Positions 36,334 through 45,800 of a stretch of 64,000 bases of DNA are shown in pieces. Under the pieces are notes generated by a model. The model was not told the DNA's origin. It ran no database searches and saw only the letters and a program-made list of their open reading frames with translations. This stretch comes from Sulfomarinibacter sp963741385 (GTDB lineage: Bacteria > Acidobacteriota > Thermoanaerobaculia > Thermoanaerobaculales > Sulfomarinibacteraceae), in the NCBI GenBank assembly GCA_963741385.1, contig CAVUHO010000004.1:72118-136117 (forward strand), given 5' to 3'. The position numbers and the translations under genes are program-made. The stretch's first letter is position 1. Each line of letters opens with the position of its first letter.

Positions 36334-37580
36334 GGCTCGCGATCGTCGGGAACACCCGAAGGACTGTCCCCCCTGCCGGCCCGTTCTGAGACGACATCGT
36401 CCCATTTTGAGCCAACTTCGTCGGCCATTTGCGGTTCGTCGATGGACCCGCGCGCCGCCCCGACAAATCGGCTGTAGCGTTCGCGGTAGATGCCAGCCAG
36501 GGTCAAGAATGCGGTCATCATGAGCGGACCCAGCAACAACCCCACCGCTCCGAAAACCATGGCCCCGCCGATGAGCGACAGGAACACCAGGAGGGTGTGC
36601 ATCTGCGCCCGGCGACCCACCAGCAGCGGTTTCAACCAGTACTCGACCACGGTGGCGACCACCATCAGCGGGATGAACAGCGAGAGGGCTCGAGTGCTCT
36701 CGCCCGCCAACAGGAGAATCAGCGAAAACGGCACGAAGACGAGCGAGATGCCGACGACCGGAATGAAGGCGAGGACCGCCATCACCACGCCCCACAACAC
36801 CGCGCCGTGCAGGCCGAGGACCGAGAACATGAGGCCGCCGGCGACCCCTTGAATCACCGCCGCCACGCCGTTGCCGATCACCAGCGACGACGCCATCTCC
36901 ATGAACCGGTGGGCGACCAACCGCTGCTCGTCGGCGGGCAGCGGCAGACTGCCCTCGAACCAATCCCTGATCCTGCGGCCATCCACCAGGAGGTAGTAGA
37001 GAATCAAGACCCAGAACACGAACCCGAAGACGAAGCGGATCAGGTGCTTCGCCAGCGACACCCCCTGTTTGTAGAAAAAGCCGCCGATCCGTACGCCGCT
37101 GGTCGCTATGAGGTCGTACACGCGGTCGGTCGTCACTTCGAAACCAAAGGGTTTCAACCACCGGTTGGCTTCCTCGATCTGGTCGTGCCGTTCTTCCAGC
37201 ATGCCTCGCAGTCGCCCTTCGGTGAGTTGAGTGGTGCTCATCTCATAGATCCCGAGCGCCTCCTGGGACACCTCCTGGGCGATGATGAACAGCGGCACCA
37301 GGAGAGCGATCAGCAGCACCAGACAGATGACAACCCCCGCTGTGCGGCGGCGGCCGTCGAGCGCCGTGACCAGACGTCGGTAGAAAGGGCCAATCAGACC
37401 GGCCGCCACCAAGGCCAGGAGAGTGACGGAAAAAAACGGTGCAAGAACCATCAGCACGACGATCAGGCAGATTCCCATCGCCGTCAGCAGGCCGAACCAC
37501 GACGCCCGTTCCGGCGGGCGCGCGTTCGCGGGCCGCAGGGTTTCCGATCCGGGTGTGTCCGAAAATTGTGCTCGTTTCAT
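36324..37580 (-). CDS. AI-2E/UPF0118 family transporter
   Basis: 418 aa with the eight-helix layout of the family: two N-terminal helices (LTAMGICLIVVLMVLAPFF; LLALVAAGLIGPFYRR), a long extracellular helical stretch (residues 110-170), and a C-terminal half with VFWVLILYYLLVDGRRIRD and LWGVVMAVLAFIPVVG. The typical late motif EYWLKPLLVGRRAQMHTLLV is present. Members export AI-2 or act as Na+/H+ or lipid transporters, so the substrate is open. Its ATG sits within the ATGA overlap with a possible 38-aa ORF upstream. The C-terminal 50 residues are charged and cytosolic. Confidence 0.9.
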   Translation of the reverse strand: MKRAQFSDTPGSETLRPANARPPERASWFGLLTAMGICLIVVLMVLAPFFSVTLLALVAAGLIGPFYRRLVTALDGRRRTAGVVICLVLLIALLVPLFIIAQEVSQEALGIYEMSTTQLTEGRLRGMLEERHDQIEEANRWLKPFGFEVTTDRVYDLIATSGVRIGGFFYKQGVSLAKHLIRFVFGFVFWVLILYYLLVDGRRIRDWFEGSLPLPADEQRLVAHRFMEMASSLVIGNGVAAVIQGVAGGLMFSVLGLHGAVLWGVVMAVLAFIPVVGISLVFVPFSLILLLAGESTRALSLFIPLMVVATVVEYWLKPLLVGRRAQMHTLLVFLSLIGGAMVFGAVGLLLGPLMMTAFLTLAGIYRERYSRFVGAARGSIDEPQMADEVGSKWDDVVSERAGRGDSPSGVPDDREPQP

Positions 37581-37693
37581 TTTGTCGCCGTTTCCCGTTC
37601 GGCCATCGCCATGCCTACCGTCATGACCTCATCGACGCGCAACCGGTCTCCCAGGTTGGGTCCCTGATCACAGCCATCCCTGAACTGATTCAC
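37577..37693 (-). CDS. Possible 38-aa ORF between B2-type gene and AI-2E gene
   Basis: GTG start, 38 codons, ending in an ATGA overlap with the AI-2E transporter start; its 5' end overlaps the 3' end of the B2-type gene. The protein is MNQFRDGCDQGPNLGD and continues with RLRVDEVMTVGMAMAE. No Shine-Dalgarno is seen before the GTG, and an internal ATG would give only 15 aa. It is hydrophilic and natural-looking. Possibilities are a leader peptide for AI-2E translation, a tiny protein, or chance. I do not assign a lasso-precursor role. Confidence 0.3.
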   Translation of the reverse strand: MNQFRDGCDQGPNLGDRLRVDEVMTVGMAMAERETATK

Positions 37694-38114
37694 GATACGG
37701 CACTTCAAGCACCCGAGTAAAGCGAATCCCGGCCAGATCGCCGTCGCTGCCGACCGGCTGACCGTTCACCGTCACCCACGCGTGCCCGGCGAGCCGGGGT
37801 TCCGGGTCGTCGTCCGACCGAAAACCCACGTTGAGGACGACATCGCCACGATCCGCAAGCAGGGCGCCAAGCGCGAGCGACCTGACCAGACACGTGTTCA
37901 TGCCGCCGAACCACGCGGCCCAACGACCGGCCGCACGTTCCGCGGCCAGCGACAACCGCTCTACCGGGTAGCGGGTCATCCCTCCTCCGCGCCGCCCCAA
38001 ATCCGCCACCAGTTCCCGGATCGGCACAGTCCGCACCCGCTGGGCGCGCGCGACCAACGGTAGGACCCTCGCGAACAACGCGAGGTCAATCAGATTGAGT
38101 CGACCCGAGTTCAC
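37668..38114 (-). CDS. Lasso-type B2 protease (transglutaminase-like)
   Basis: 148 aa, a full-length B2 domain (Transglut_core3, McjB C-terminal). The catalytic Cys is in NTCLVRSLALGALLADRG (Cys75) and the His in GHAWVTVNGQPVGSDGD (His111), with an Asp likely just downstream. Such enzymes cleave the leader of lasso peptides, usually together with a PqqD-like B1 protein and an asparagine-synthetase-like cyclase; neither is nearby. No precursor peptide is obvious. It starts 73 bp from the divergent ABC exporter gene, a pairing common in peptide-maturation loci. An orphan protease handling a distant precursor, or a repurposed one, is possible. Confidence 0.8.
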   Translation of the reverse strand: MNSGRLNLIDLALFARVLPLVARAQRVRTVPIRELVADLGRRGGGMTRYPVERLSLAAERAAGRWAAWFGGMNTCLVRSLALGALLADRGDVVLNVGFRSDDDPEPRLAGHAWVTVNGQPVGSDGDLAGIRFTRVLEVPYRESVQGWL

Positions 38115-38175
38115 GCAATCAACCTCCGACCGGGCCGCCAGGGCCTGACCCGCTATTCTCTGTTGACGATTCTGC

Positions 38176-38181
38176 TACGCT
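38176..38181 (+). promoter_or_regulatory. -10-like box, probable leaderless start
   Basis: TACGCT, 6 nt, then GTG 38188. Weak hexamer but the spacing matches the group. Confidence 0.3.
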
Positions 38182-38187
38182 CCGGCC

Positions 38188-40026
38188 GTGACGACAACCA
38201 CAGAAGTTGTGGCGACGTTTCGAAGCCAGCTGCCACACCTCCCACGCGCCCTCGGTTTGGTGTGGCGAGCCGCTCCGCGGTGGACCATGGCATGGTCGCT
38301 TCTCCTGGTGGTCCAGGGCGTGCTTCCTGTGGCGATGGTTTTCCTCACCCGCACCGTGGTGGATCGGCTCGCCGGTTCGGGAGAGACCGACGTGACCCCG
38401 GGGTCGCTGGGTCACGTCATCGCGCCGGTCATCGTTCTCGCCACTCTGTATCTCGTCTCGGAGATCCTGCGGGCCGTGACCAGGTTGGTGCGAACCACAC
38501 AGGCGGACCTTGTTCGTGATCACGTCAGCGAATTGATCCAACGGCAGACGATACAGGCCGATTTCGCCCAGTTCGAGTCGCCCGAGTTCCACGATCGGCT
38601 TTATCGCGCGCGTCACGACAGCCATGAAGGCCCTACCGCCCTGGTTCAGAGCCTGGGCTTGCTCGTCCAGTCCTCGATCACCCTGGGGGCAATGGCGATC
38701 GTCCTGGTTTCCCTCAGCTGGTGGGTTCCGCTGGCCCTGGTTGCAAGCACGCTGCCGGCCCTGTTCGTGGTCGCCCGCTACGCACTGGCCCACCACCGTT
38801 GGACCCTCCAAACGACACCTGAGACGCGACGGTCCTGGTATTACGACTGGCTGTTGTCGACTCGCGAGACCGCTGCGGAACTTCGACTGTTTGATCTCGG
38901 ACCACGCTTCGCCACGTTGTTCCAGCGCATCCGCGGGCGGCTGCGGCGAGAGCGCTTCCATCTCACGCGGGCCGAGGCACTGGCCGAAATCGCCGCAGGC
39001 GGGTTTGCTCTCGTTGTCACAGGGACCCTGGTGGTCTGGATGATCGCGCGGACAGTCGAGGGCGCGATGAGCCTCGGTGCACTCGCCATGTTCGTGCAGG
39101 CCTTTGCACAGGGCCAGACCCTGTTGCGTTCGCTCCTCGAAACGGTCGGTCAGATCTGGTCGAATATCCTCTTCCTCGACAATCTGTTCAGCTTTCTCGA
39201 CGTCGAACCGACGGTGGTCGACCCCACTCCACCAGAACGGCCGCCGGTGGTGTGTCCGCCTTCGATCCGGTTTCGTTCGATCACCTTCGCCTATCCCGGC
39301 GCCGGACGGCAGGTGTTCCGGGATTTCGATCTCGAAATCGCCGCGGGCACGACGGCGGCTCTGCTCGGAGTCAACGGTGCGGGCAAGAGCACGCTCATCA
39401 AGCTCGTCTGCCGTTTCTATGACCCGGATCAGGGCGCCGTGGAGATCGGCGGCGTCGATATCCGGAAACTCGAGTTGGCCGCCCTCAGGCGTTTGGTCAC
39501 CGCGTTGTTCCAGGAACCCGTCCACTACAGCGAGACCGCCGGCGACAACATCTCCATCGCCGATCTTGACCTCACTGCGAACCCAGAGAGGACCGCCAGA
39601 GCGATCCGGACCGGCGGCGCAGGTCCGCTGATCTCGAAGCTGCCGCAGGGCGCGAACACCATGCTCGGGACCTGGTTCTCCGGGGGCGCCGAGCTCTCCG
39701 TCGGCGAGTGGCAGCGTCTCGCCCTCGCCCGGGCGCTGGTGCGTGCCGCCCCGGTCTTGCTCCTCGATGAGCCGACGGCGGCCTTCGACTCGTGGGCGGA
39801 GGCGCAGTGGGCCGCCCAACTCCGCGAGATGGCTCGCGGCCGCACCGTGGTGTTCATCACCCACCGCTTGACCACCGCCATGCACGCCGATCGGATTCAC
39901 GTCATGGACGGAGGCCGCATCGTCGAGTCCGGCAGCCATCGGGAACTCCTCGAAGCCAACGGTCCATACCGACGTGCTTGGGAGGGGCAATTCGGAGAAT
40001 TCGGAATTCGGAATTCGGAATTCTGA
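38188..40026 (+). CDS. ABC exporter, fused permease-ATPase (MsbA/McjD type)
   Basis: 612 aa. Six transmembrane helices lie in the first 320 residues; the ATPase follows with Walker A GVNGAGKST, a Q-loop FQEPVHYS, the signature LSVGEWQRLALARAL (SVGE replaces the usual SGGQ), and Walker B VLLLDEPTAAFDSW. The nucleotide-binding domain uses FQEPV and GVN rather than GRTGSGKS, close to lantibiotic- and lasso-peptide-associated exporters. Divergent from the B2-type gene. The last ten residues, GEFGIRNSEF, are encoded by an AATTCGG repeat tract that has run into the coding end, so the native stop has been lost. Confidence 0.88.
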   Translation: MTTTTEVVATFRSQLPHLPRALGLVWRAAPRWTMAWSLLLVVQGVLPVAMVFLTRTVVDRLAGSGETDVTPGSLGHVIAPVIVLATLYLVSEILRAVTRLVRTTQADLVRDHVSELIQRQTIQADFAQFESPEFHDRLYRARHDSHEGPTALVQSLGLLVQSSITLGAMAIVLVSLSWWVPLALVASTLPALFVVARYALAHHRWTLQTTPETRRSWYYDWLLSTRETAAELRLFDLGPRFATLFQRIRGRLRRERFHLTRAEALAEIAAGGFALVVTGTLVVWMIARTVEGAMSLGALAMFVQAFAQGQTLLRSLLETVGQIWSNILFLDNLFSFLDVEPTVVDPTPPERPPVVCPPSIRFRSITFAYPGAGRQVFRDFDLEIAAGTTAALLGVNGAGKSTLIKLVCRFYDPDQGAVEIGGVDIRKLELAALRRLVTALFQEPVHYSETAGDNISIADLDLTANPERTARAIRTGGAGPLISKLPQGANTMLGTWFSGGAELSVGEWQRLALARALVRAAPVLLLDEPTAAFDSWAEAQWAAQLREMARGRTVVFITHRLTTAMHADRIHVMDGGRIVESGSHRELLEANGPYRRAWEGQFGEFGIRNSEF

Positions 40027-40030
40027 ATTC
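39991..40030. repeat. 7-bp tandem repeat, partly coding
   Basis: Four to five AATTCGG units overlapping the 3' end of the ABC exporter gene, extending its product by GEFGIRNSEF. Confidence 0.85.
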
Positions 40031-40044
40031 CCGGCCGCCCACTC

Positions 40045-40074
40045 GCCCGGCAGCCGGGACGGCTGCCCCACAAA
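40045..40074. repeat. REP-like hairpin (single)
   Basis: The palindrome GGCAGCCGGGACGGCTGCC followed by CCACAA. Same family as 25490. Confidence 0.8.
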
Positions 40075-40077
40075 TAT

Positions 40078-40290
40078 CCGCGTGCGGCGGAGGTGCCTGG
40101 CATCCCGGCATGATGTTGTCCTCAACATCATGGCGACGTGCATCCTCTCGGGAACCGCCTACGGAAACGTGCCGCGTGCGGCGGAGGTGCCATTTTGAAC
40201 ATTGTCGGACGCTCGGACATCCCCGTCGGAGGAAGGATTCGGGCAGACAATGTTCGAGGTGGCTCCTCGCGGGAAGCGCGTGAAAAAAGT
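40078..40290 (+). repeat. Two tandem copies of a variable-hairpin repeat
   Basis: Each copy starts GCGTGCGGCGGAGGTGCC and ends TCCTCNCGGGAA. The middle is different: copy 1 has ATGATGTTG-TCCT-CAACATCAT, copy 2 has GAACATTGTC...GACAATGTTC. Conserved ends with changed palindromic cores is unusual. Two further copies sit at 46478-46715 in opposite orientation. Confidence 0.75.
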
Positions 40291-40334
40291 CAAGCTACCT
40301 CAGAACATCGAGAAGGGCACGCCGTTGATTGAGC

Positions 40335-40340
40335 TATACT
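40335..40340 (+). promoter_or_regulatory. -10 box, probable leaderless start
   Basis: TATACT, 8 nt, ATG 40349. Start choice for the deaminase gene rests partly on this box. Confidence 0.55.
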
Positions 40341-40348
40341 CCACCGCC

Positions 40349-40792
40349 ATGAATCGGGTCTCCTGGGAACGCTATTTCATGAACCTCGCTGTGCAGGCGG
40401 CGACGCGGTCGACGTGCCCCCGAAAACACGTCGGCGCGGTCATCGTCCGCGACAAGGCCATTCTCTCAACCGGTTACAACGGATCGATCCGGGGCGCGCC
40501 GCACTGCACCGATGTCGGCTGTCTGATGGACAACGGCCACTGCATCCGAACCGTCCACGCCGAAGCCAACGCCCTGGTCCAGGCGGCCTGCCACGGAACC
40601 CGCCTTGCTGGGGCACAGATCTACGTTACCGCGTCGCCGTGCTTCAACTGTTTCAAGCTGATCGTCAATTCGGGCATCCGGTCGATTTCCTTCGGCGAGT
40701 TCTACCGCGACGATCGTGTCCTCGAATTCGCCAAGGAGATCGGGGTCGAGATGGTCCACCTCGGGCTCGAGGACCAGCCAGCCGGGCCATGA
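40349..40792 (+). CDS. dCMP/CMP deaminase family protein (ComEB-like)
   Basis: 147 aa. The catalytic zinc site is TVHAEANAL (His and proton-shuttle Glu) plus SPCFNCFKLI (two Cys). An N-terminal extra metal site, HCTDVGCLMDNGHC, is the feature that separates ComEB/dCMP deaminases from cytidine deaminases. The reaction is dCMP to dUMP, feeding thymidylate synthesis. Its stop overlaps the TrmB start (ATGA). ATG 40349 is favoured over upstream codons because it follows the -10 box and because the repeat at 40173-40290 would otherwise be translated. Confidence 0.9.
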   Translation: MNRVSWERYFMNLAVQAATRSTCPRKHVGAVIVRDKAILSTGYNGSIRGAPHCTDVGCLMDNGHCIRTVHAEANALVQAACHGTRLAGAQIYVTASPCFNCFKLIVNSGIRSISFGEFYRDDRVLEFAKEIGVEMVHLGLEDQPAGP

Positions 40793-41382
40793 TCAACCTC
40801 GACCTCGACACGATCGGAATCCCTCTCGTCTGGTCCGAAATCTTCGGGCGCGATGCGCCGACCGACATCGAGATCGGATCCGGCAAGGGAAAGTTCCTCA
40901 ACGAGACCGCCGCACTGCACCCGGAACGCAATATGCTCGCCGTTGAACGCTCCCCAAAGTACCAGCGGCTGTGTTGCGACCGGGCCGCCCGTCGAGGTCT
41001 CGACAACGTCAGGCTGGTCCGAACCACCGGCGAGGACCTCTTGTTCCGGCTTCTGGCCGCCGAATCGGTCCAGACCTTCTACGTGCTCTTTCCCGACCCC
41101 TGGCCGAAAAAACGCCACCACAAACGCCGCTTCGTCAAACCCGAGGTGGTGGCGGCGATCAGGCGGGCACTGGTACCCGGCGGCGCGCTGCTCGTCAAGT
41201 CGGATCACGAGGGTTACGCGGAGGTCATCGACGACGTGCTGGCCAACGCTCCCGGGTTCGAGCGCGTCGACCCGGCAGGGGCGTTTGCCGGGCTCCCGGT
41301 GACGGGATTCGAACTGAAGTACCTCGCGGACGGCCGCACGATCCACTCGTTCGCCGTCCAACGACTCGACCAATCAGGGTGA
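40789..41382 (+). CDS. trmB: tRNA (guanine-N7)-methyltransferase TrmB
   Basis: 197 aa. The SAM-binding motif is DIEIGSGKGKFLNETA. The family signature YVLFPDPWPKKRHHKRR is intact (acidic Asp and the basic cluster that holds the tRNA). FELKYLADGRTIHSF near the end completes the family fold. It makes m7G46 in the variable loop of tRNAs. It is short at the N-terminus compared with E. coli TrmB, which is normal for many bacteria. Co-translated with ComEB by the ATGA overlap. Confidence 0.93.
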   Translation: MINLDLDTIGIPLVWSEIFGRDAPTDIEIGSGKGKFLNETAALHPERNMLAVERSPKYQRLCCDRAARRGLDNVRLVRTTGEDLLFRLLAAESVQTFYVLFPDPWPKKRHHKRRFVKPEVVAAIRRALVPGGALLVKSDHEGYAEVIDDVLANAPGFERVDPAGAFAGLPVTGFELKYLADGRTIHSFAVQRLDQSG

Positions 41383-41391
41383 CCTCGCCCC

Positions 41392-42756
41392 TCAGGAGAT
41401 GACCTCGCCGGTGACTGCGGTGCCGTCGGAAAGCGTCAGGTTGTAGCGCACTCTCACCCGCGACCGGTTGGAAGAGACCTGCATCGTACCGCTTGTCACC
41501 TTTTCTCCGGGCGCCACGAACACTTCGAAAAATCGGGCGGCGTTGACTCTCTCGTAATCGCCCTGTTCCCACTTTCCTCCACTGACAGTGCCCCGGGCGA
41601 GGCGCTCGAAGGACCCTCGCCCGTCGACCGTCAACCAGCCCTCGTCCACCGACACCTCGAGCCAGTTGCCGTGATTGGTCACCGCGGTCGCAAATGGGCC
41701 GGTGTTCGACAGACTCACCTGAACCGATCGACCACTGCGCCGCACATCGACCTCGACAACGGGTTCCGGCCCCTCGCCGCCGAGATACCGGATCAGAGTC
41801 TCCCGGCTCAGGCCCAACTCCAACTCCGCCGGCGGGAGCATCAGAAGATCCCAACCACCAAGCTCCGGCAGGAGCAGCTTCTGGCTTTCGTCGATGGCTG
41901 CGTGGAGTCGAGAGGCATCCATCCAGCGAACGGCAACGGCGTCTCCGGGCGACCACCGGCTGCCGCTCCACGACACGCTCTTTGCAAAAACGAATGTCCG
42001 GTCGAGGCTGGAATTCGTCGAAACGGTGGCAACACCGTTTTCGGTGAGCCGGTCGAAATCCTCACCCGGACCCTCGAGGCCAGGCTCGGTTTTCGGTTGG
42101 ATGACGATGCCGATCCTGACCCGGACACCGGAATCCGCGATTGGTTCGAGCTTGTCCCGCAGCGGCAGTGGATCGCGTTCGCCGATACCTCGGAGGACGG
42201 CGCCATCGGTTCCAAATGACGGTACGACGCAACTGCCTGAAGCCTCCGCGACCCTCCGCCCGAGGTCGGTTTCCAACTGCGTGAATGACAGTACGGGCAC
42301 GACTGAAAGTCCCGAAACCTCGCGGAGGGCCACCACGAATTCATCGAGACCCGGTTCGAGGTTCGGCAGGTCGAGAATCACTTCGGCCGGCAGTGCGCCT
42401 CTGAGATCGCCTTCGAGTGCGCGCCAAACCGCAGTCGCCGCCGCTTCACCGAGATCGGGGCGGACGCCCGTGACCTCGACGGCGATGCCCAGGGGAATAG
42501 ACCCCTCGACCGGTCCGGCGGAACCGATCCGCAACACCGGCGCCTGTCCGCTGAGGTCGACACTCCCCCGCCACATGACCACTTCGTCGACTCCGACGCG
42601 CTGCAGACGAGCGGCCGTGACCTCGTCGATGCCCGAGTCGTCAAGCCAGACGACGAGCCGGCGCGGGGTCGGGGGGATGTCTCGAGCAACCGGAGATTGT
42701 CCGCCGCACGCGGCGACGGCCAGAAGCCCAAGCGAGAGAACCACCCGTTTCATCAC
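41392..42756 (-). CDS. Putative lipoprotein (DUF3142-like)
   Basis: 454 aa with a lipoprotein signal (VVLSLGLLAVAAC; lipobox VAAC). The mature part begins PRRLVVWLDDSGIDEV and contains beta-alpha units (VDEVVMWRGSVDL, LGIAVEVTGVR, VILDLPNLEPGLDEFV, LSVVPVLSFTQLE) that look like a TIM-barrel glycoside-hydrolase-like fold of the DUF3142 type. The last 120 residues are a beta-sandwich-like domain. It is probably tethered to a membrane, most likely the outer one. Function unknown. It lies 55 bp after the NtrY-like kinase in the same direction, so it may be co-transcribed. Confidence 0.65.
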   Translation of the reverse strand: MMKRVVLSLGLLAVAACGGQSPVARDIPPTPRRLVVWLDDSGIDEVTAARLQRVGVDEVVMWRGSVDLSGQAPVLRIGSAGPVEGSIPLGIAVEVTGVRPDLGEAAATAVWRALEGDLRGALPAEVILDLPNLEPGLDEFVVALREVSGLSVVPVLSFTQLETDLGRRVAEASGSCVVPSFGTDGAVLRGIGERDPLPLRDKLEPIADSGVRVRIGIVIQPKTEPGLEGPGEDFDRLTENGVATVSTNSSLDRTFVFAKSVSWSGSRWSPGDAVAVRWMDASRLHAAIDESQKLLLPELGGWDLLMLPPAELELGLSRETLIRYLGGEGPEPVVEVDVRRSGRSVQVSLSNTGPFATAVTNHGNWLEVSVDEGWLTVDGRGSFERLARGTVSGGKWEQGDYERVNAARFFEVFVAPGEKVTSGTMQVSSNRSRVRVRYNLTLSDGTAVTGEVIS

Positions 42757-42811
42757 CGCTGTATCCTAACCTGGAATACGTGAGCCATGGTTGCCACCGT
42801 ACCTCGGGAAC

Positions 42812-45800
42812 TCAATTCGCATCCTCGGCATCGGATGTGATGGACACGGGCGGAAACTCGAGCCGCACGATCAGACCGCGCGGTCCATTCGCCGCCTCCA
42901 CCCGGCCCTGGCACCTCGTCACCACCTGGTGAACCAGGGCCAGCCCGAGCCCGCTGCCTGAGGTGGTGGTCGAAAAATGGGGCGAAAACAGATCCGGCAG
43001 CCGTTCGTCGGGAACTCCGCCGGCAGTGTCCTCGACCTCGAGGATGACCCGCTCGGGTTCGTCGAGGAGTCGCAGGGTGATCGTGCCCGAATCGTCGCCA
43101 AGAGCATCGATGCTGTTCTGGATCAGATTTGCCACCGCCCGGTGCAGCCAGTGGCGATCGCCCCTGATCGGCGGCGGCGGCGGCGACGGGATGTCACGCG
43201 CGAAGGCGATGCCGCGCCGGGTGAAGATTGCCGACTGCGCCGAAACACCATCGAGAATCGATACCAGGTTCACAGGGGTGGGCTCCCAGTGTTCCAGGGC
43301 AACCAGGTTCGAAAATGAATTCGCGGTCTCCTGGAGACGGGTCACCTGTTCGGCGATTTCGAGGCAGGCCTCCTCCAGGAGCTGGCGCAGATCGGGATCA
43401 TTGCGGGCCATGGCGACCTGGAGCTCCTGCACCCAGAGTCGAACCGGGGTCAAGGGGTTCTTGACTTCGTGCGCGACGATGCGGGCCATCTGATTGAGCT
43501 GCAGGGCACGGTCGGCGCGCACCAGGTCTGTCACATCGTCGACAACCGCCACGAGACCCAACGAGCCGTCGGGAAAAGGCACGCCGGCAACACCGATACG
43601 CCACGTCAGGTCGCGGCCCGGGACCGGCTGCACGGTCTTCGCCGCCGAGCCCCCGACGCTCGCCTCCTCCACGATTAAACGCAGTTGATCGAGGAAAAGC
43701 CGCCCGTGTTCTTCCTTCAGGCGGTGGGCAGCCGGGTTGGCGAACTTTTCGGTGCCGTCGGGCTCCAGCACCACGACCGCCGGTTCGAGGGTCTTCAGGG
43801 TGATCCTCAGCAGCTCCTCCTGGTGGCGCAGGCTGAGTTCGCGTTGCCGGACCTCCTCGTTCATCGAAGCGACCGCGTCGAGGACCTCGGCCAGGTCGGT
43901 TTCGCGCGGTCGTTGAATCGTGCCCAGAGGCTTGCCGTCGAGCAGATTTCGCGCCAGCGCAACCAGCTCCCGCAAGGAACTGCTGAGGCGCTTCTCGATT
44001 CGGGTCGTCAGCACCAACGCGAACAGAGCCGACAGACAGGCGCCCGTCAACAACCAGTCCACCGCTCCCAGGTCCGAGCCGGAACCGGAGGCGAGCGGTT
44101 GGAACAGGTGGAGGAGCAACCGCCGATCCTGAAGCACCACGGGTCCGGCGGCGACCAGCTGATCGTTCCACCTGACGACGACAGGATCGTAGCGACCCAG
44201 CAGGTAGGGCGGGAATGATTCGGGCAGCGGAAACCAGGGAAGGAGGCCGTTGCTGAGGAGGTCAGGCCGCGACACCGCGACCAGGTCGGCGCCATCCCAC
44301 AGGACAACCTCGCCGCCCCATCCGTCGGCCAACCATTTTGCCAGCTCGTCATCGACGTCAAACCCACCGCCGAGATGGACGGCGGTGTAGCGGGCGGCGC
44401 GCAGCGCTTCCAATCCTCGAAGCCGCTCGAGACGCCTTTCCTGGTCGCTGATTCTCAGATGGAGGAACAGGGTCAAAACAAACAGCGGCAAGACGACGCC
44501 CCCGGCCACCAGGAGCCTCAATCGCCCGCCGAAGGTCGCGAGGTCATTGCGGCGCACCACCGGCGGCAGGGCGACGGCCGTGCCGAGCAGCGCCCACAGC
44601 ATGGCGATGGCCGTACGAACCACCCAGTCCGACGTCGACGGTTGATGGCTGGCCGCAACCACCAACCACGAACCGGTGCGTCGCACACGGGCGAGGCGCC
44701 GATCGTCACCAACGGTGATCCACGTCCACCCGCCACCCGAATGAAACAGCTCTCCCGCGCGAATGGTGTCGAGGTTGCCGATCTGCGGATGGAGGCTGGC
44801 GGCGACCTCGCCCGACCGCGTCAGAACGGCGTACCAGATCGAGTGTTCCTCCGAAACCTCCAACGTCTGATCCGAGCGCCAGTCCCTGAGCAGGCTCCAC
44901 GGTTCGGTCGCCACCACGAGCTCGACCGCGCCCCCGGCGGGAGGTTCGAACGGCCACCGCCGCACCATCCTGGTGGCGGAGGATGCAGGCGACAGATCGC
45001 CCCACTGCGACACGACGAAACCCTGGTCATCGACAAACCTGAGTTCGGACGGAGTCCGCCACTCGTCGAGGCGCCACCGATCAGCAAGGGCCGGCGCGAG
45101 ATCGGTCAGACGGCACTGGTCGGCCGGGGCCGGCAGCACCTCGTCCACCACCAGCTCACCCCGTGGCAGAACCACTCCTGAATCCGCTCCCTCGAAACGA
45201 TCCAGCTGTACCGGGATCCTGATGGTGAACGCGATCAGACCGATGATGGCCAGCGCGGCGGTCCCGATGAGACGGCGATCCAGCGAGTACCCGGCGCGTG
45301 TGGTCCCCGGCCAACCGACAATCACGAATGCGAGTGCCACCATCCAGATGCCACCCATGCCGGGACGCTGCAGGTGGTCGGGCAGCCAGCTGAATCGCGC
45401 GATCGGGGTACAGAACACGGCCGCAACCGCCGCCGAGACCACCGTCGTCATCACCAACAGCCTGGACCATACCGGACGGAGATTTCTCGCGAGCCGACCC
45501 AGCGCCGCCCCCGTCACGAGCAATGCGAGGGCGAACACGCTGCCGGGTATCGGACCCTCCGCGATCACCAATGAGCCGACTCCAACCGCCACCACGAACC
45601 CGGCGATCCGGGGGTGGAGCAACAGCGCGAGAACCGCCAGCACGAACCACCCGAGCCACCGCCACCCCGGTCCTTCGGTTCGCGGGTTGACGATCACCGA
45701 TACCGGCACCTCCACGCCCGGTCTCCTGGACAAACGGATCGTTCGTGCACCGGTATCGCATTCGCCGATCGCAAGGGCGTGGCCCCTCGGTGAACGCATC

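Noticed and set aside
37577..37693. Lasso precursor peptide next to the B2-type gene
   Set aside because: The 38-aa frame has no leader motif (YxxP-type) and no convincing core with Gly/Ala at position 1 and Asp/Glu at 7-9 near the C-terminus; it is listed only as a low-confidence ORF.
38119..40143. Long open frame opposite the ABC exporter
   Set aside because: Antisense shadow in high-GC DNA; no recognisable motif, and the plus-strand gene has full ABC exporter motifs.
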